This document shows, piece by piece, positions 6,901 to 15,547 of a stretch of 34,782 bases of DNA. The DNA lies in contig NZ_RAVT01000005.1 in NCBI RefSeq assembly GCF_013464915.1, positions 114,815-149,596 of the forward strand, in the 5' to 3' direction. Source of the DNA: Stenotrophomonas maltophilia (lineage in GTDB: Bacteria; Pseudomonadota; Gammaproteobacteria; Xanthomonadales; Xanthomonadaceae). The position numbers and the translations under genes are program-made. Within the stretch, counting starts at the first letter, position 1. Each line of letters starts with the position of its first letter. The notes below the pieces were generated by a model, which ran no database searches, was not told where the DNA came from, and saw nothing but the letters and a program-made list of their open reading frames with translations.

Positions 6901-9900
6901 ATGCGCACCATGCGTGGCCGCCCCTTCCCGTTCCTGCGTCGCCTGCCGGCGCTGCTGACGTGCCTGCTGTTGATGACCGCCCTGCCCGCGCTCGCCGTGC
7001 AGCATCCCGCGCTGAGCAGCGGACTGCCCGGCTACGAGCACACCGCATGGCGGGTCGGCCAGGGTGCGCCGGGCGATATCTGGGACATTGCGCAGGACCG
7101 TGATGGCCTGCTGTGGCTGGCGACCGGTTCGGGCCTGTACCGCTTCGACGGCCGCCGTTTTGAACGCCAGGCGCCACCACCGGGCAGCAGCTTCCCGTCC
7201 ACCAACATGGTCACCCTGGCGGTCGGGCGCGATGATGCAATGTGGATCGGCTACTTCCAGGCCGGCATCAGCCAACTCGCACGCGGCCAACTGCACAACT
7301 ACGGTCGGCAACAGGGCGTACCGGTCGGCGTGGTGCCGCACTTCAGCCAGGACCGCGAGGGCCGCCTCTGGGCAGCGATCAATGGTGGGCTGCGCTGGTT
7401 CGATGGCCGGCGCTGGCAACCCCCACCGGCCTCTGCCGGGCTGCCGGAACACCGCGTGCAATGGGTGTTGCATGACAGCCGTGGCACGTTCTGGGTACTG
7501 GCCGATCTGAAGATATGGATGCGCGGACCGCACCAGGCGGCCTTCATCGATACCGGCATCGCCGTCTCCCAGATGGCAACACTGGTGGAGAACCCGCAGG
7601 GCGAGGTGTGGCTGGCCGACCGCGTGCGTGGCGCCTCGCCACTGGCAAACGCACACGGGCTGCTGGCCGAGCCCGAACGTGAGGCGCGGCGCCTGCCCGA
7701 CCTGGTTGCTGCCCGCATGCAGTTCACCGCCGATGGCGCGCTGTGGGCGACGATGAGCCCGCATGGAGGCGTCGCCCGTGTCACGTTCGACGGCACCCGC
7801 GCCGTGCGCATGGAGCGCTTCGATTCACCGCACGGCCTGACTGCCACCTCGGCGGTGCCGATCATCGCCGACCGCGAAGGCAACCTCTGGGTAGGCACCA
7901 ATCTTGGCCTCAACCGCTTCCGCGCGCGCAGCGTGCATACCCTGGCGGTCGGCCCCAGTGATCCGTACCGCTCGCTGGTGCGCACCCCTGACGGACGGGT
8001 GTACGGCTACGGTGAAGACCTCAGGCCCTACGACCTGCGGCGCTCCCTGCTGGAAGGCAGCGCCGCACAGCTGCAGGCCGCGGCGCGGCAGGCACCTGCA
8101 CCGATCTGGCAGTTCGATTGGGTCAATCTGGCGCGCACCGTCGAAGGCCGCACCACGCTGATTCCGCTGCCCGCACCGTTCACCGGGCAGCCCCTGCACG
8201 CCCTGCTGTTCCCCGACCAGACGCAGGCCTGGGTATGTACGGGCGAACGCGGTGTGCTGCATTACCGGGACGACCACTGGCAGCGCGCGAGTCGCCTGCC
8301 CGAGCAGGCCTGCTCCTCGCTGGCGCTGGACGCCCATGGCCAGCTGCTGCTCGGCTACGCCGATGGTCGCGTGCGCCGGATGGGCACGACGGCCATCGAT
8401 ACCTTCGGCGCAGCGCAGGGCCTTTCTGTAGGGCCGGTAACCGCCCTGCTGCAGCATCAGGACCTGCTGCTGGTAGCCGGCGAAGCCGGACTCGCCGCTC
8501 GCATCGGCGAGGGGCCCTTCGTTGCGGTGCGCACCGACATGGCCGGCGTCCTCGAAGGCATCACCGGCATGGTGGCCGATGCGGGCGGGCATCTGTGGCT
8601 CAATGGCAGCCGTGGCCTGGTGCGGCTTGAGAGCAGCCTGCTGCGCCGAGCACTGCAGTCAGGGCAGCAGGTGACGCCCCGCCTGTTCGATGCGGTGGAC
8701 GGCATGCCCGGCATCGCCCTGCAGAGCGGGCCGATCGCTACCGCCGCGCTGGCCGACGACGGTCTTCTGTGGCTGGCCACCAACCAGGGCCTGGCCTGGC
8801 TGGACACCACGCGTTCGCATGTCAACACGCTGGCGCCCAGCGTTCGCATCGGTGACGTGCTGCATGGCAGCGAACAGCAACCACTGCGGGACGGCCTGCG
8901 CCTGCCGGCCGGCACCAGCCAGCTGCAGATCGACTACGTGGCCCTTTCACTGGCCCGTCCCGAGCGCAACCGCTATCGCTATCGCTTGTCCGGCGTCGAT
9001 GACGGCTGGCAGGACGCAGGCAGCAGCACCCGCGCCTATTACACCAATCTGGCGCCGGGAAGCTATCGCTTCGACGTGGAAGCCGCCAATGAGGACGGCA
9101 TCTGGAGCTCGGTCCCGGCCAGCCGCAGCTTCCGCATCGCGCCCACCTTCTTCCAGACCGTGTGGTTCAAGCTGCTGTGCGTGGCCGCCGTGCTGGCGCT
9201 GCTCGTACTGGCCGTGCGCATCCGCAGTGGCCAGCTCGCCGCGCTGTTCCGCGCCCGCCTGCAGGAGCGCAATGGCGAACGTGAACGCATTGCGCGCGAC
9301 CTGCACGACACCCTGCTGCAGGGCAGCCAGGGCCTGATCCTGCGCCTGCATGCAATCAGCCAGTCCGCGCAGACGCCAGAAGCAGTGCGCGGCCAGCTGG
9401 AATCGGCGATGCAGCTGGCCGAGCGCAATCTGGCCGAGGGCCGCGAACGCGTCAACGCATTGCGCGACGGCCCTTTCGCCGGTCGCGACCTGGCTTCGGC
9501 ATTGGCCGATGTGCATGCCGAGTACGCGGGGCACGGCACCAATCCACTGCGTCTTACCGTGGAAGGCGCAACGCCACCACTGCAGGCCGATGCCGCGGAG
9601 GAAGTGTTCCTGATTGGTCGCGAGGCCATCCGCAACGCATTGCGCCACGCCAATGCCAGTGCCATTGAGGTGGAACTGTCCTACGGCACGCGCTGCTTCC
9701 TGCTGCACGTACGGGATGACGGTGTCGGCATTGCCGATGAAGACGCTGGACACGGCCATTGGGGACTGCAGGGGATGCGTGAGCGCGCACAGCGGCTCGG
9801 GGCCGAGCTGCAGTTGTGGACCCGCCCCGGACTGGGTACCGAAGTAGCGCTGGCGGTTCCCGCACGGCGCCTGTATCACCGCCGCGCGCCACGCTGGCGA

Positions 9901-9930
9901 TGGCCCTGGAGCAGACCCGAGCATGACTGA
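6901..9930 (+). CDS. Sensor histidine kinase with periplasmic beta-propeller and Y_Y_Y domain
   Basis: Membrane sensor of 1009 residues. An N-terminal signal segment (about 1-37, ending ALPALAV) is followed by repeated propeller blades with DRDGLLWLATGSGLYRFDG, DREGRLWAAINGGLRWFDG and DREGNLWVGTNLGLNRF. A Y_Y_Y domain follows at about 670-740 (YRYRLSGVDDGWQDAG, NLAPGSYRFDVEAANEDG), then one membrane helix at about 752-773. The HisKA_3 dimerisation domain has the phospho-acceptor His802 in RDLHDTLLQ. The ATPase domain has Asn912 (REAIRNALRHA), DDGVGIAD around 940 and GHWGLQGMRERA around 953. There is no fused receiver. The start at 6901 omits a longer unsupported N-terminus; 6910 is an alternative. 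Its stop overlaps the regulator gene by 8 nt. The ligand is unknown; related propeller sensors often read polymers or envelope signals. Confidence 0.95.
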   Translation: MRTMRGRPFPFLRRLPALLTCLLLMTALPALAVQHPALSSGLPGYEHTAWRVGQGAPGDIWDIAQDRDGLLWLATGSGLYRFDGRRFERQAPPPGSSFPSTNMVTLAVGRDDAMWIGYFQAGISQLARGQLHNYGRQQGVPVGVVPHFSQDREGRLWAAINGGLRWFDGRRWQPPPASAGLPEHRVQWVLHDSRGTFWVLADLKIWMRGPHQAAFIDTGIAVSQMATLVENPQGEVWLADRVRGASPLANAHGLLAEPEREARRLPDLVAARMQFTADGALWATMSPHGGVARVTFDGTRAVRMERFDSPHGLTATSAVPIIADREGNLWVGTNLGLNRFRARSVHTLAVGPSDPYRSLVRTPDGRVYGYGEDLRPYDLRRSLLEGSAAQLQAAARQAPAPIWQFDWVNLARTVEGRTTLIPLPAPFTGQPLHALLFPDQTQAWVCTGERGVLHYRDDHWQRASRLPEQACSSLALDAHGQLLLGYADGRVRRMGTTAIDTFGAAQGLSVGPVTALLQHQDLLLVAGEAGLAARIGEGPFVAVRTDMAGVLEGITGMVADAGGHLWLNGSRGLVRLESSLLRRALQSGQQVTPRLFDAVDGMPGIALQSGPIATAALADDGLLWLATNQGLAWLDTTRSHVNTLAPSVRIGDVLHGSEQQPLRDGLRLPAGTSQLQIDYVALSLARPERNRYRYRLSGVDDGWQDAGSSTRAYYTNLAPGSYRFDVEAANEDGIWSSVPASRSFRIAPTFFQTVWFKLLCVAAVLALLVLAVRIRSGQLAALFRARLQERNGERERIARDLHDTLLQGSQGLILRLHAISQSAQTPEAVRGQLESAMQLAERNLAEGRERVNALRDGPFAGRDLASALADVHAEYAGHGTNPLRLTVEGATPPLQADAAEEVFLIGREAIRNALRHANASAIEVELSYGTRCFLLHVRDDGVGIADEDAGHGHWGLQGMRERAQRLGAELQLWTRPGLGTEVALAVPARRLYHRRAPRWRWPWSRPEHD

Positions 9931-10576
9931 ATTCCCTTCCCCGATCGGCGTACTGGTGGTCGACGACCATCCCCTGCTGCGCGACGGGCTGGCGGCATTG
10001 CTGGGCGCGCAGGCCGATCTGCGCCTGCTTGGCGAGGCCGCCGACGGCGAGGAGGCCATCGCGCGTTACCAGCAGCTGCAGCCGGACGTGGTGCTGATGG
10101 ACCTGCAGATGCCGCGCCTGGATGGTGTGGAGGCGATCGTACGGATCCGTGCACTGGACCCGCGCGCGCGCATCATCGTGCTGACCACCTACCGCGGCGA
10201 TGTGCGCGCGGTGCGGGCCCTGCAGGCGGGTGCCAGCGCTTATCTGCTGAAGGACATGCTGCGCCACGAACTGGTCGACACCATCCGCATGGTGGCCGGT
10301 GGCCGGCGTGCGCCGATTCCACCCGCGGTGGCCGCCAGCATCGCCGCGCATGTGATCGAAGACCGCCTGTCACCGCGCGAGACCGAGGTACTGCGGCACG
10401 TGGCAGGCGGACTGTCGAACAAACGCATCGGCGAGCGCATGCAGATTTCCGAACAGACCGTGAAGGCGCACATGAAGAGCCTGATGGACAAGCTCGGCGT
10501 CGGCGACCGAACGCATGCGGTCACCCAGGCACTGCGGCGCGGCATCATCAGCCTGGATGACAGCGGGCTGGATTGA
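9923..10576 (+). CDS. LuxR/NarL-family response regulator
   Basis: Response regulator of 217 residues, partner of the kinase whose last 8 nt it overlaps (ATGACTGA). The receiver domain (about 8-122) has acidic Asp14/Asp15, phospho-acceptor Asp60 in VVLMDLQMP, the Thr88-Thr89 pair and Lys110 in AYLLKD. The C-terminal LuxR helix-turn-helix (about 150-212) reads LSPRETEVLRHVAGGLSNKR and SEQTVKAHMKSLMDKLGV. Phosphorylation should promote dimer binding to inverted repeats. The dyads at 6446-6488 and 6835-6874 are the obvious candidate sites, which is inference. Confidence 0.95.
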   Translation: MTEFPSPIGVLVVDDHPLLRDGLAALLGAQADLRLLGEAADGEEAIARYQQLQPDVVLMDLQMPRLDGVEAIVRIRALDPRARIIVLTTYRGDVRAVRALQAGASAYLLKDMLRHELVDTIRMVAGGRRAPIPPAVAASIAAHVIEDRLSPRETEVLRHVAGGLSNKRIGERMQISEQTVKAHMKSLMDKLGVGDRTHAVTQALRRGIISLDDSGLD

Positions 10577-10605
10577 CGCGCGGATCCCGGTGGTCCACCC
10601 GGTCG

Positions 10606-10632
10606 GATCCGTTCTTCTTCGCAGAACGGATC
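10606..10632. terminator. Hairpin between convergent genes
   Basis: Perfect 10-bp inverted repeat GATCCGTTCT/AGAACGGATC with a 7-nt loop, in the 107-bp gap between the response regulator (plus) and the BAAT-type hydrolase (minus). There is no clear T-tract on either side, so it may act as a bidirectional stop or only as an mRNA 3' end stabiliser. Confidence 0.5.
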
Positions 10633-10683
10633 TGCCCCCTCGGTAGAGTGGCGCCGTGCGTGGATGAAGCCGGCCAAGCATCG

Positions 10684-12000
10684 TCACAATGCCTCGGCCA
10701 GGAACGCCAGCACCGCCGGCCCCACCTCGCGATCAGCGCGTGCGTGTCCTTCAGGTGTTCCACCCACCTGCAGATACGGGCCGACATCGTGGCGATGGGT
10801 GGTCGGCTGCAGGATGGGCGTGATCAGGTGTCCCGCATCGCCGTAGTACAGGAAGCGATCGCGTTCACCCCGCCCCGACAGTGCAAGCCTGCGCTGGGCC
10901 ACCGCCAGCATCACCCCGGAATCGCCAAGGCGGTCGTCGCCTCCCCCCACCCACAACGTGCGCGCAGCGATCCTTTCGATCGGCAGCATGGCGTGCTCCA
11001 ACGCCGGCTGCCACTGCGGACCGGGCCGCCCCCAGTCCACATCTTCCCGGTACGGCAGCCAGGGCAACGGCATGCCGTTCCAGCTCAATGGCGAGCGGTC
11101 TACGGCGCGGAAGTCTGCAGGGGCGACATCACGGGCAATGCCGCGGAATGGTGCCGGCGTACCAACCCATGACACTGCAGCACGCAGTTGTGGCATATGC
11201 ACGGCGGTCGCCATGGTTACGATGCCGCCCCATGAGCCGCCCATCAGCCCGACCCGCTGAGGGTCCACCCGCGGCTGCTGCTGCAGCCAGAGCACTGCAT
11301 CACGCACGGTCTCCAACGGCACCTCGATCAGGTCCTTCGGCACACCGGGCCCCCGGTACCACGCCACCGACAGCGCAACGTAGCCATGGCTGGCCAACCA
11401 TGCGGCGTAGGCATCACCGCCGTCGAATCCGCCTTCGGCCCCTCCCAGCGCCACCAGTGCAGGGCCACGCGTTCCAGGCGCCCTTTCCACCGGCAGATAC
11501 AGGTGCGCCTCGCGACCGCCAACCTCCACCCGTTGCACCTGCACGCCGGGCAGCATCAGGTGGCGTTGCAGGGTACGGCGTGCCACCACGCTGCCGGCGC
11601 GTTCCACTTCCAGTTCGAACGACTGCGGCCGGAAGCCCAGGCCATCGGCACTGCGCTGCCACTGCAAGGGCAGCGCGGTGGCCCGCCCGTCCTGTGGCTG
11701 CATCGACCAGATCAGGCCAGCAGCGTCGATGCCGCGATAGCTGCCCCGTTCCGATCCGCTGCGTGCGGTGTCGACGATGCCCTTCGGATCGGCACGCAGC
11801 AGGGCCTGCGACTGCCAGCGCTGGCCACGGCTGTCCTGCAGGGACAACCGCAACTGCACCGGCTCGGCGGCCGCCAGGCCCTCGACCGTGATCGAAGGAA
11901 CGAGGTCGGCGCGCCCCTGGTGATCCTGGACTTCAACGCGCACCTCGGCCATCGCCGGCAGCGCCAATACCCCCAGCAACCAGCCCCAACAATTGCGCAT
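10684..12000 (-). CDS. Secreted alpha/beta hydrolase, BAAT/acyl-CoA thioesterase family
   Basis: Predicted periplasmic hydrolase of 438 residues. Residues 1-18 (MRNCWGWLLGVLALPAMA) are a signal peptide. The next ~140 residues are a beta-rich domain with PSITVEGLAAAEPVQLRLSL, matching the N-terminal domain of bile-acid-CoA:amino-acid acyltransferases and acyl-CoA thioesterases. The rest is an alpha/beta-hydrolase fold. The nucleophile is Ser256 in GGSWGG, with a likely acid at Asp355/356 (VGGGDDRLGD) and His391 (YGDAGH). Serine replaces the cysteine of true BAAT enzymes, so ester or thioester hydrolysis is more likely than amidation. Export makes a CoA substrate improbable. The start at 12000 has GGAG upstream. 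The LytTR regulator gene lies 107 bp upstream on the same strand. Confidence 0.85.
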   Translation of the reverse strand: MRNCWGWLLGVLALPAMAEVRVEVQDHQGRADLVPSITVEGLAAAEPVQLRLSLQDSRGQRWQSQALLRADPKGIVDTARSGSERGSYRGIDAAGLIWSMQPQDGRATALPLQWQRSADGLGFRPQSFELEVERAGSVVARRTLQRHLMLPGVQVQRVEVGGREAHLYLPVERAPGTRGPALVALGGAEGGFDGGDAYAAWLASHGYVALSVAWYRGPGVPKDLIEVPLETVRDAVLWLQQQPRVDPQRVGLMGGSWGGIVTMATAVHMPQLRAAVSWVGTPAPFRGIARDVAPADFRAVDRSPLSWNGMPLPWLPYREDVDWGRPGPQWQPALEHAMLPIERIAARTLWVGGGDDRLGDSGVMLAVAQRRLALSGRGERDRFLYYGDAGHLITPILQPTTHRHDVGPYLQVGGTPEGHARADREVGPAVLAFLAEAL

Positions 12001-12081
12001 GCCCTGCTCCCGCCTGGAAAACCGCAGGGTGCCGCAGCACTGTCCCAGGCGGCGCACGCCGTGCTGCCGATGGCATGAGCC

Positions 12082-12097
12082 GTGCCAGCGCTGGCAC
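12082..12097 (-). terminator. Perfect 16-bp palindrome after the LytTR gene
   Basis: GTGCCAGCGCTGGCAC is a perfect palindrome 10 nt beyond the LytTR regulator stop codon and 80 nt before the hydrolase start. It can fold only as a stem with a tight loop and has no T-tract, so it could equally be an operator for the hydrolase gene. Confidence 0.35.
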
Positions 12098-12107
12098 CGG
12101 TCGTGAT

Positions 12108-12830
12108 TCAGGCCCGTGCCGCCAGCGCCGCCTCCAAGGTGGATCGATAGCTTCGGCTGACCGGCACGCATGCGCCGCCGGCCAGTTCAAGCAACGCATC
12201 GCCGTTGTGACGTTCGATCAGTGACTGCACGCGCAGCGGATTGACCATCACCGAGCGATGCACGCGCAGCAGACCGCCATCGGCCAACCGATCGGCCAGC
12301 TGCGCCAGCGATTCGCGCAGGAGATGCAGCTGTGTTCCCACGTGCACGCATGCATAGTGACCGGCCATGTCGATGTAATCGATCTGCGCCAGCGGCAGGT
12401 ACTGCACACCACCTGCTCCCGGCACCGCCAGCGTCCTTGCGCGGTCCGCCCCAGGCCCGACCAACCCGGCCAGCCGGCGCACCCGCCCGATCGCCTCCTG
12501 CAGCCGGGGCAGTGCCACCGGCTTGAGCAGGTAGTCGGCCACACCCAGCTCGAAGGCACGCAACGCATGCTGCGGCAGCGCAGTCACGAAGAGGGTGTGC
12601 GCAGCCAATGCCGGCTGCTGCGCCGGCAGCTCCCAGCCGCGTCCATCCGGCAGCACCAGATCCAGCAGCAGCAGGTCGAAGCGCCGCCCCTGCAGGTGCT
12701 GGCGTGCCTCGGCCAGGCTGGCCGCCTCGGCGTCGACCCGCACTTCCGGGATGCCCGCCATCAGCGCACGCAGGCGATCACGTGCCAGCGCTACATCGTC
12801 CACCAGCAGCACGCTCAATGGGCGCGTCAC
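12108..12830 (-). CDS. LytTR-family response regulator
   Basis: Response regulator of 240 residues. The receiver (about 5-120) has Asp11/Asp12 in LLVDDVALARD, phospho-acceptor Asp57 in LLLLDLVLPDG, and the conserved Lys in VADYLLKPVALP. A LytTR DNA-binding domain follows (about 140-238), with YLPLAQIDYIDMAGHYACVH, LLRVHRSVMVNP and VPVSRSYRSTLEAAL. The start is GTG at 12830, which overlaps the kinase stop codon as GTGA; no ATG gives a complete receiver. It is co-transcribed with the LytS-type kinase. Targets are unknown; the exported hydrolase downstream on the same strand is the nearest candidate. Confidence 0.93.
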   Translation of the reverse strand: MTRPLSVLLVDDVALARDRLRALMAGIPEVRVDAEAASLAEARQHLQGRRFDLLLLDLVLPDGRGWELPAQQPALAAHTLFVTALPQHALRAFELGVADYLLKPVALPRLQEAIGRVRRLAGLVGPGADRARTLAVPGAGGVQYLPLAQIDYIDMAGHYACVHVGTQLHLLRESLAQLADRLADGGLLRVHRSVMVNPLRVQSLIERHNGDALLELAGGACVPVSRSYRSTLEAALAARA

Positions 12831-13912
12831 GCGGCGCGCTCCGGCAGACGCACGCGGGCGCGATAGAACGCCCCTTCGTGCCCACTCTGCAACCGCCCTC
12901 CCGCCGCCGCCAGGCGACGCTGCAGGGTCACCAGGCCAGTGCCAAGGCCGCCTCCGCGTGAAGGCCGCAAGCAGGGATTGCACACGGTCACATCCAGTCC
13001 GCCACCGCCCACTTCAGCCTGAAGATCAATCCGCAAGCGCCCATCACCGGGTTGCCAGCCGCTGTGTACCACCGCATTTTCGATCAGCGGTTGCAGCAGC
13101 AGGCCCGGCACCTGCCACGCCAGCGCTTCAGCACTGGCCTGCAGGTGCAGATGCAGGGCTTCGTCGTGCAGCAGCGAGTGCAGCGCGACATGATCCTGCG
13201 CCGCTGCCAGCTCGTCGGCCAGGGCGCGCTGCGCCGGGCATTGCAGGGTATCGCGCAACAGCGACGACAACTGCACCAGCGCGCTGTCCGCTACCATCGG
13301 CCGCTGCAACGCCAGTCCACCGATGGCATTGAGTGCGTTGAACAGGAAGTGGTGCTGCAGATGCTGGCGCAGCGCTACCTCGCGCGCCAGCTGGAGGGCC
13401 TGCGACTGTGCCTTCAGCCGCTGCAGCCACGACAGTCCGTGGCCGACGCCCGCCACAGCGATGAATGTCGGCAACGCGAACAATGCCGTAATGCCGATCG
13501 CGCGTGCCGCGTGGCGCAGCGAGGTCGGTGGTTGCGGTTGCCACAGTTGCAGCAGCAGGTGCCCCAGGCCCCAGCCCAACGCGGTCAGCAGCGGGGTCAG
13601 CAGCAGGCACAGCAGCAACCACGCGACCAGGTGCCTGCGTCCGGGAAGCGGCCAGCGCGTGCAGGCCGCCCACAACAACGGCGTCGCCAGCATCCATGGC
13701 AGTTCGGCGCCCAGAATGAACAACGCCGCCGGAAGCACACCACCGGGTTGCTGGCTCAGATGCACCGCCGGCACTGCAGTTGCGATCAACAGACCCCACA
13801 GGCCCAGCATCACCCAGTGCGGTCGTGGCAGGGACAGCCCCGCTTCGGGGGCGGGCAGCAGGCAGGCGGGGGCAACGGACATGTGTGGCGTCGAACAGGA
13901 ACCGGACACCAT
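12827..13912 (-). CDS. LytS/YpdA-type membrane sensor histidine kinase
   Basis: Kinase of 361 residues. About four to five hydrophobic segments fill residues 33-160, with little exposed loop, so the signal may be sensed in the membrane. The His_kinase domain (PF06580) has His188 in QHHFLFNALNAIGGLA, the N-box LLLQPLIENAVVH around Asn279, and a glycine-rich GGGLGTGLVTLQRRL near 321-335. The usual Asp of the G1 box is replaced by Asn in VCNPCL, common in this family. It overlaps the LytTR gene by 4 nt. The start at 13912 lies inside a perfect inverted repeat; an ATG at 13882 would give a protein 10 residues shorter and leave the dyad fully upstream. Neither has a good ribosome site. Confidence 0.92.
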   Translation of the reverse strand: MVSGSCSTPHMSVAPACLLPAPEAGLSLPRPHWVMLGLWGLLIATAVPAVHLSQQPGGVLPAALFILGAELPWMLATPLLWAACTRWPLPGRRHLVAWLLLCLLLTPLLTALGWGLGHLLLQLWQPQPPTSLRHAARAIGITALFALPTFIAVAGVGHGLSWLQRLKAQSQALQLAREVALRQHLQHHFLFNALNAIGGLALQRPMVADSALVQLSSLLRDTLQCPAQRALADELAAAQDHVALHSLLHDEALHLHLQASAEALAWQVPGLLLQPLIENAVVHSGWQPGDGRLRIDLQAEVGGGGLDVTVCNPCLRPSRGGGLGTGLVTLQRRLAAAGGRLQSGHEGAFYRARVRLPERAA

Positions 13913-13925
13913 GCTAGGTGTCCGG
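13902..13925 (-). promoter_or_regulatory. Perfect 9-bp inverted repeat at the kinase start
   Basis: CCGGACACC and GGTGTCCGG are separated by 6 nt. In the minus-strand transcript the first ATG of the kinase falls at the loop/stem border. The dyad could be a regulator binding site over the promoter (if translation begins at 13882), or an mRNA hairpin masking the start codon (if it begins at 13912). No second copy was seen in the window. Confidence 0.5.
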
Positions 13926-13959
13926 CACCCATCCTTACCGTGCCGGAAGCAAGGGGATC

Positions 13960-14020
13960 ATCCACGCATGGCGTGGATCCGTGCTGACCAGCTGTCGGTA
14001 GATCCACGCCATGCGTGGAT
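13960..14020. repeat. SMAG repeat pair, inverted (GATCCACGCC subfamily)
   Basis: Two stem-loop units at 13960-13979 and 13998-14020. The right unit is GTAG followed by ATCCACGCCATGCGTGGAT; the left is its exact reverse complement but with a degraded GTAG. Each unit folds alone, and the two can pair with each other. The pair lies between the kinase promoter and the 3' end of the amidohydrolase gene. Such GTAG-headed REP-like dimers are characteristic of Stenotrophomonas genomes. Confidence 0.9.
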
Positions 14021-14037
14021 TCCGTCCAACCCCGCAA

Positions 14038-15495
14038 TCAGTCAGCTTTCGCCGCCTCTGCATTCCACGCCGCGACCTTGGCCTTGGTATCAGCCAGCAT
14101 CCTGTCCAGCGCGGCACGGTCATACACGTTGCCGCGCAGGATCACGCTGTCGATCTTTTCAGTGGCCGCGATGTCCTGCAGCGGGTTGGCGGCCAGCAGC
14201 ACCAGATCGGCGGCCTTGCCCTGCGCGACACCACCATAGCGGTCCATCTGGCCGAACCAGGCCGGTCCGGAACGGGTTGCCGCCGACAATGCCTGCGGCG
14301 CGCTCAGCCCCTCCTTCACGAACAACTGCAGTTCCTGGTGCAGCGCGATGCCCGGGAAGTTGAACGAATTGAGGAAGCCCGCATCGGTGCCGGCAATGAT
14401 CGTCACACCCGCTTCCTGCAGCAGCGGCAGCACCGCCGCCACCTGGTGGTACTGCGCGTGTCGCGCCTCGATCTGTGCCGGCGTCGCCTTCGCTGCACGG
14501 TCCACGCGCCACTGGTAGGTCGCGCGCAGGCCCGGACCGATGTAGGCCAGGTACGGATCGTTGGCATGGTCGTCCTGGTCAAGGAAATCCAGGATGCGGC
14601 CACCGTTGAGGGTCGGAGTCACGAACACACCGCGCCTGGCGAAATCACGGTAGGCGTGCATCGCGGTACCACGGTCGAAGCTGGCATCGAGGCGGCGGTT
14701 GGCTTCGGCGCGGTCGATGCGGCCGGCACCGAAGTCGGCGGCGATCTGCGCCTCGTCCTTGCTGCCGGCCTTGAACGCGTAGTCCAGATGCTCGATCGAG
14801 GCCAGGCCGGCATCGACCGCCTGCTCCACGGTCAGCGCCATCGGAATATGGCCCGAGGCCTTGAAGCCCGCCTTGCGCGCCGCGCTGGCCGAGTACAGGA
14901 ACAGCTCCGGCTTCAGCGTGCTGTCGGTGATCTTCACGAAATCGACCTTGTCGTGCTGCAGGCGGGTGATGGCCTTGTCGACGTCGGCCTCGCTGCCCAC
15001 CTCGATCGTCCCCTTCCAGACCGGCTTGATGCCTTCGATCTTCGCACCCGAACTGAGCAGGCGCGGGCCGAACAACGTGCCCTTGGCGATCTCGCCGCGC
15101 CACTGCAGCACCTGTTCGGGCAGGTCGCCGGAACAGTCGCGCACGGTGGTGATGCCGTGCGCGATGTACAGCGGCAGCAGCGCCTTGTTCTCCTCGATCA
15201 GCGCCGGGCCGCCGCCGAAGTGCACGTGCATGTCCCACAGACCGGGGATCAGGTACTTGCCCTTGGCGTCGATCTGGCGGGCAGCACTCCACTGGCTGCG
15301 CAGCTGCGCGTCCGGGCCGACCGCGACGATGTCCTCGCCACGGATCACCACACTCTGCCCAGCCAGGGTGCTGGCGTGCTCGACATCGACCACGGTGGCG
15401 TTGCGGATCAACAGGTCAGCACGCTCGGCGGCGGAAGCCGGCAGCGGTGCCACCGCAAGAAGGATGGCAAGGGACAACGGACGGGAACGGAACAT
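14038..15495 (-). CDS. Exported amidohydrolase (imidazolonepropionase/prolidase-like)
   Basis: Predicted periplasmic binuclear metal hydrolase of 485 residues. Residues 1-23 (ending LPASAAE) form a signal peptide. The TIM-barrel metal centre is complete: His90 and His92 in DMHVHFGG, Lys188 in VDFVKITDST (the carboxylated bridge), His216 in SGHIP, His236 in SIEHLDY and Asp371 in AGTDAGF. Homologues with this layout include secreted dipeptidases/prolidases and uncharacterised COG1228 enzymes, so peptide or cyclic amide cleavage is plausible. The start at 15495 has AGGA 8 nt upstream; an ATG at 15504 is possible. The ankyrin gene ends 52 nt upstream on the same strand, so the two probably form an operon. 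Confidence 0.9.
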   Translation of the reverse strand: MFRSRPLSLAILLAVAPLPASAAERADLLIRNATVVDVEHASTLAGQSVVIRGEDIVAVGPDAQLRSQWSAARQIDAKGKYLIPGLWDMHVHFGGGPALIEENKALLPLYIAHGITTVRDCSGDLPEQVLQWRGEIAKGTLFGPRLLSSGAKIEGIKPVWKGTIEVGSEADVDKAITRLQHDKVDFVKITDSTLKPELFLYSASAARKAGFKASGHIPMALTVEQAVDAGLASIEHLDYAFKAGSKDEAQIAADFGAGRIDRAEANRRLDASFDRGTAMHAYRDFARRGVFVTPTLNGGRILDFLDQDDHANDPYLAYIGPGLRATYQWRVDRAAKATPAQIEARHAQYHQVAAVLPLLQEAGVTIIAGTDAGFLNSFNFPGIALHQELQLFVKEGLSAPQALSAATRSGPAWFGQMDRYGGVAQGKAADLVLLAANPLQDIAATEKIDSVILRGNVYDRAALDRMLADTKAKVAAWNAEAAKAD

Positions 15496-15547
15496 GGACA
15501 GCATCCTGGTGGGCACGACCAGCGTGCGGGGTGGAAGGGGCGCTGTA

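Noticed and set aside
12001..12171. Upstream extension of the BAAT-like hydrolase
   Set aside because: It would read into the LytTR gene and its palindrome; the signal peptide begins at 12000 with a good ribosome site.
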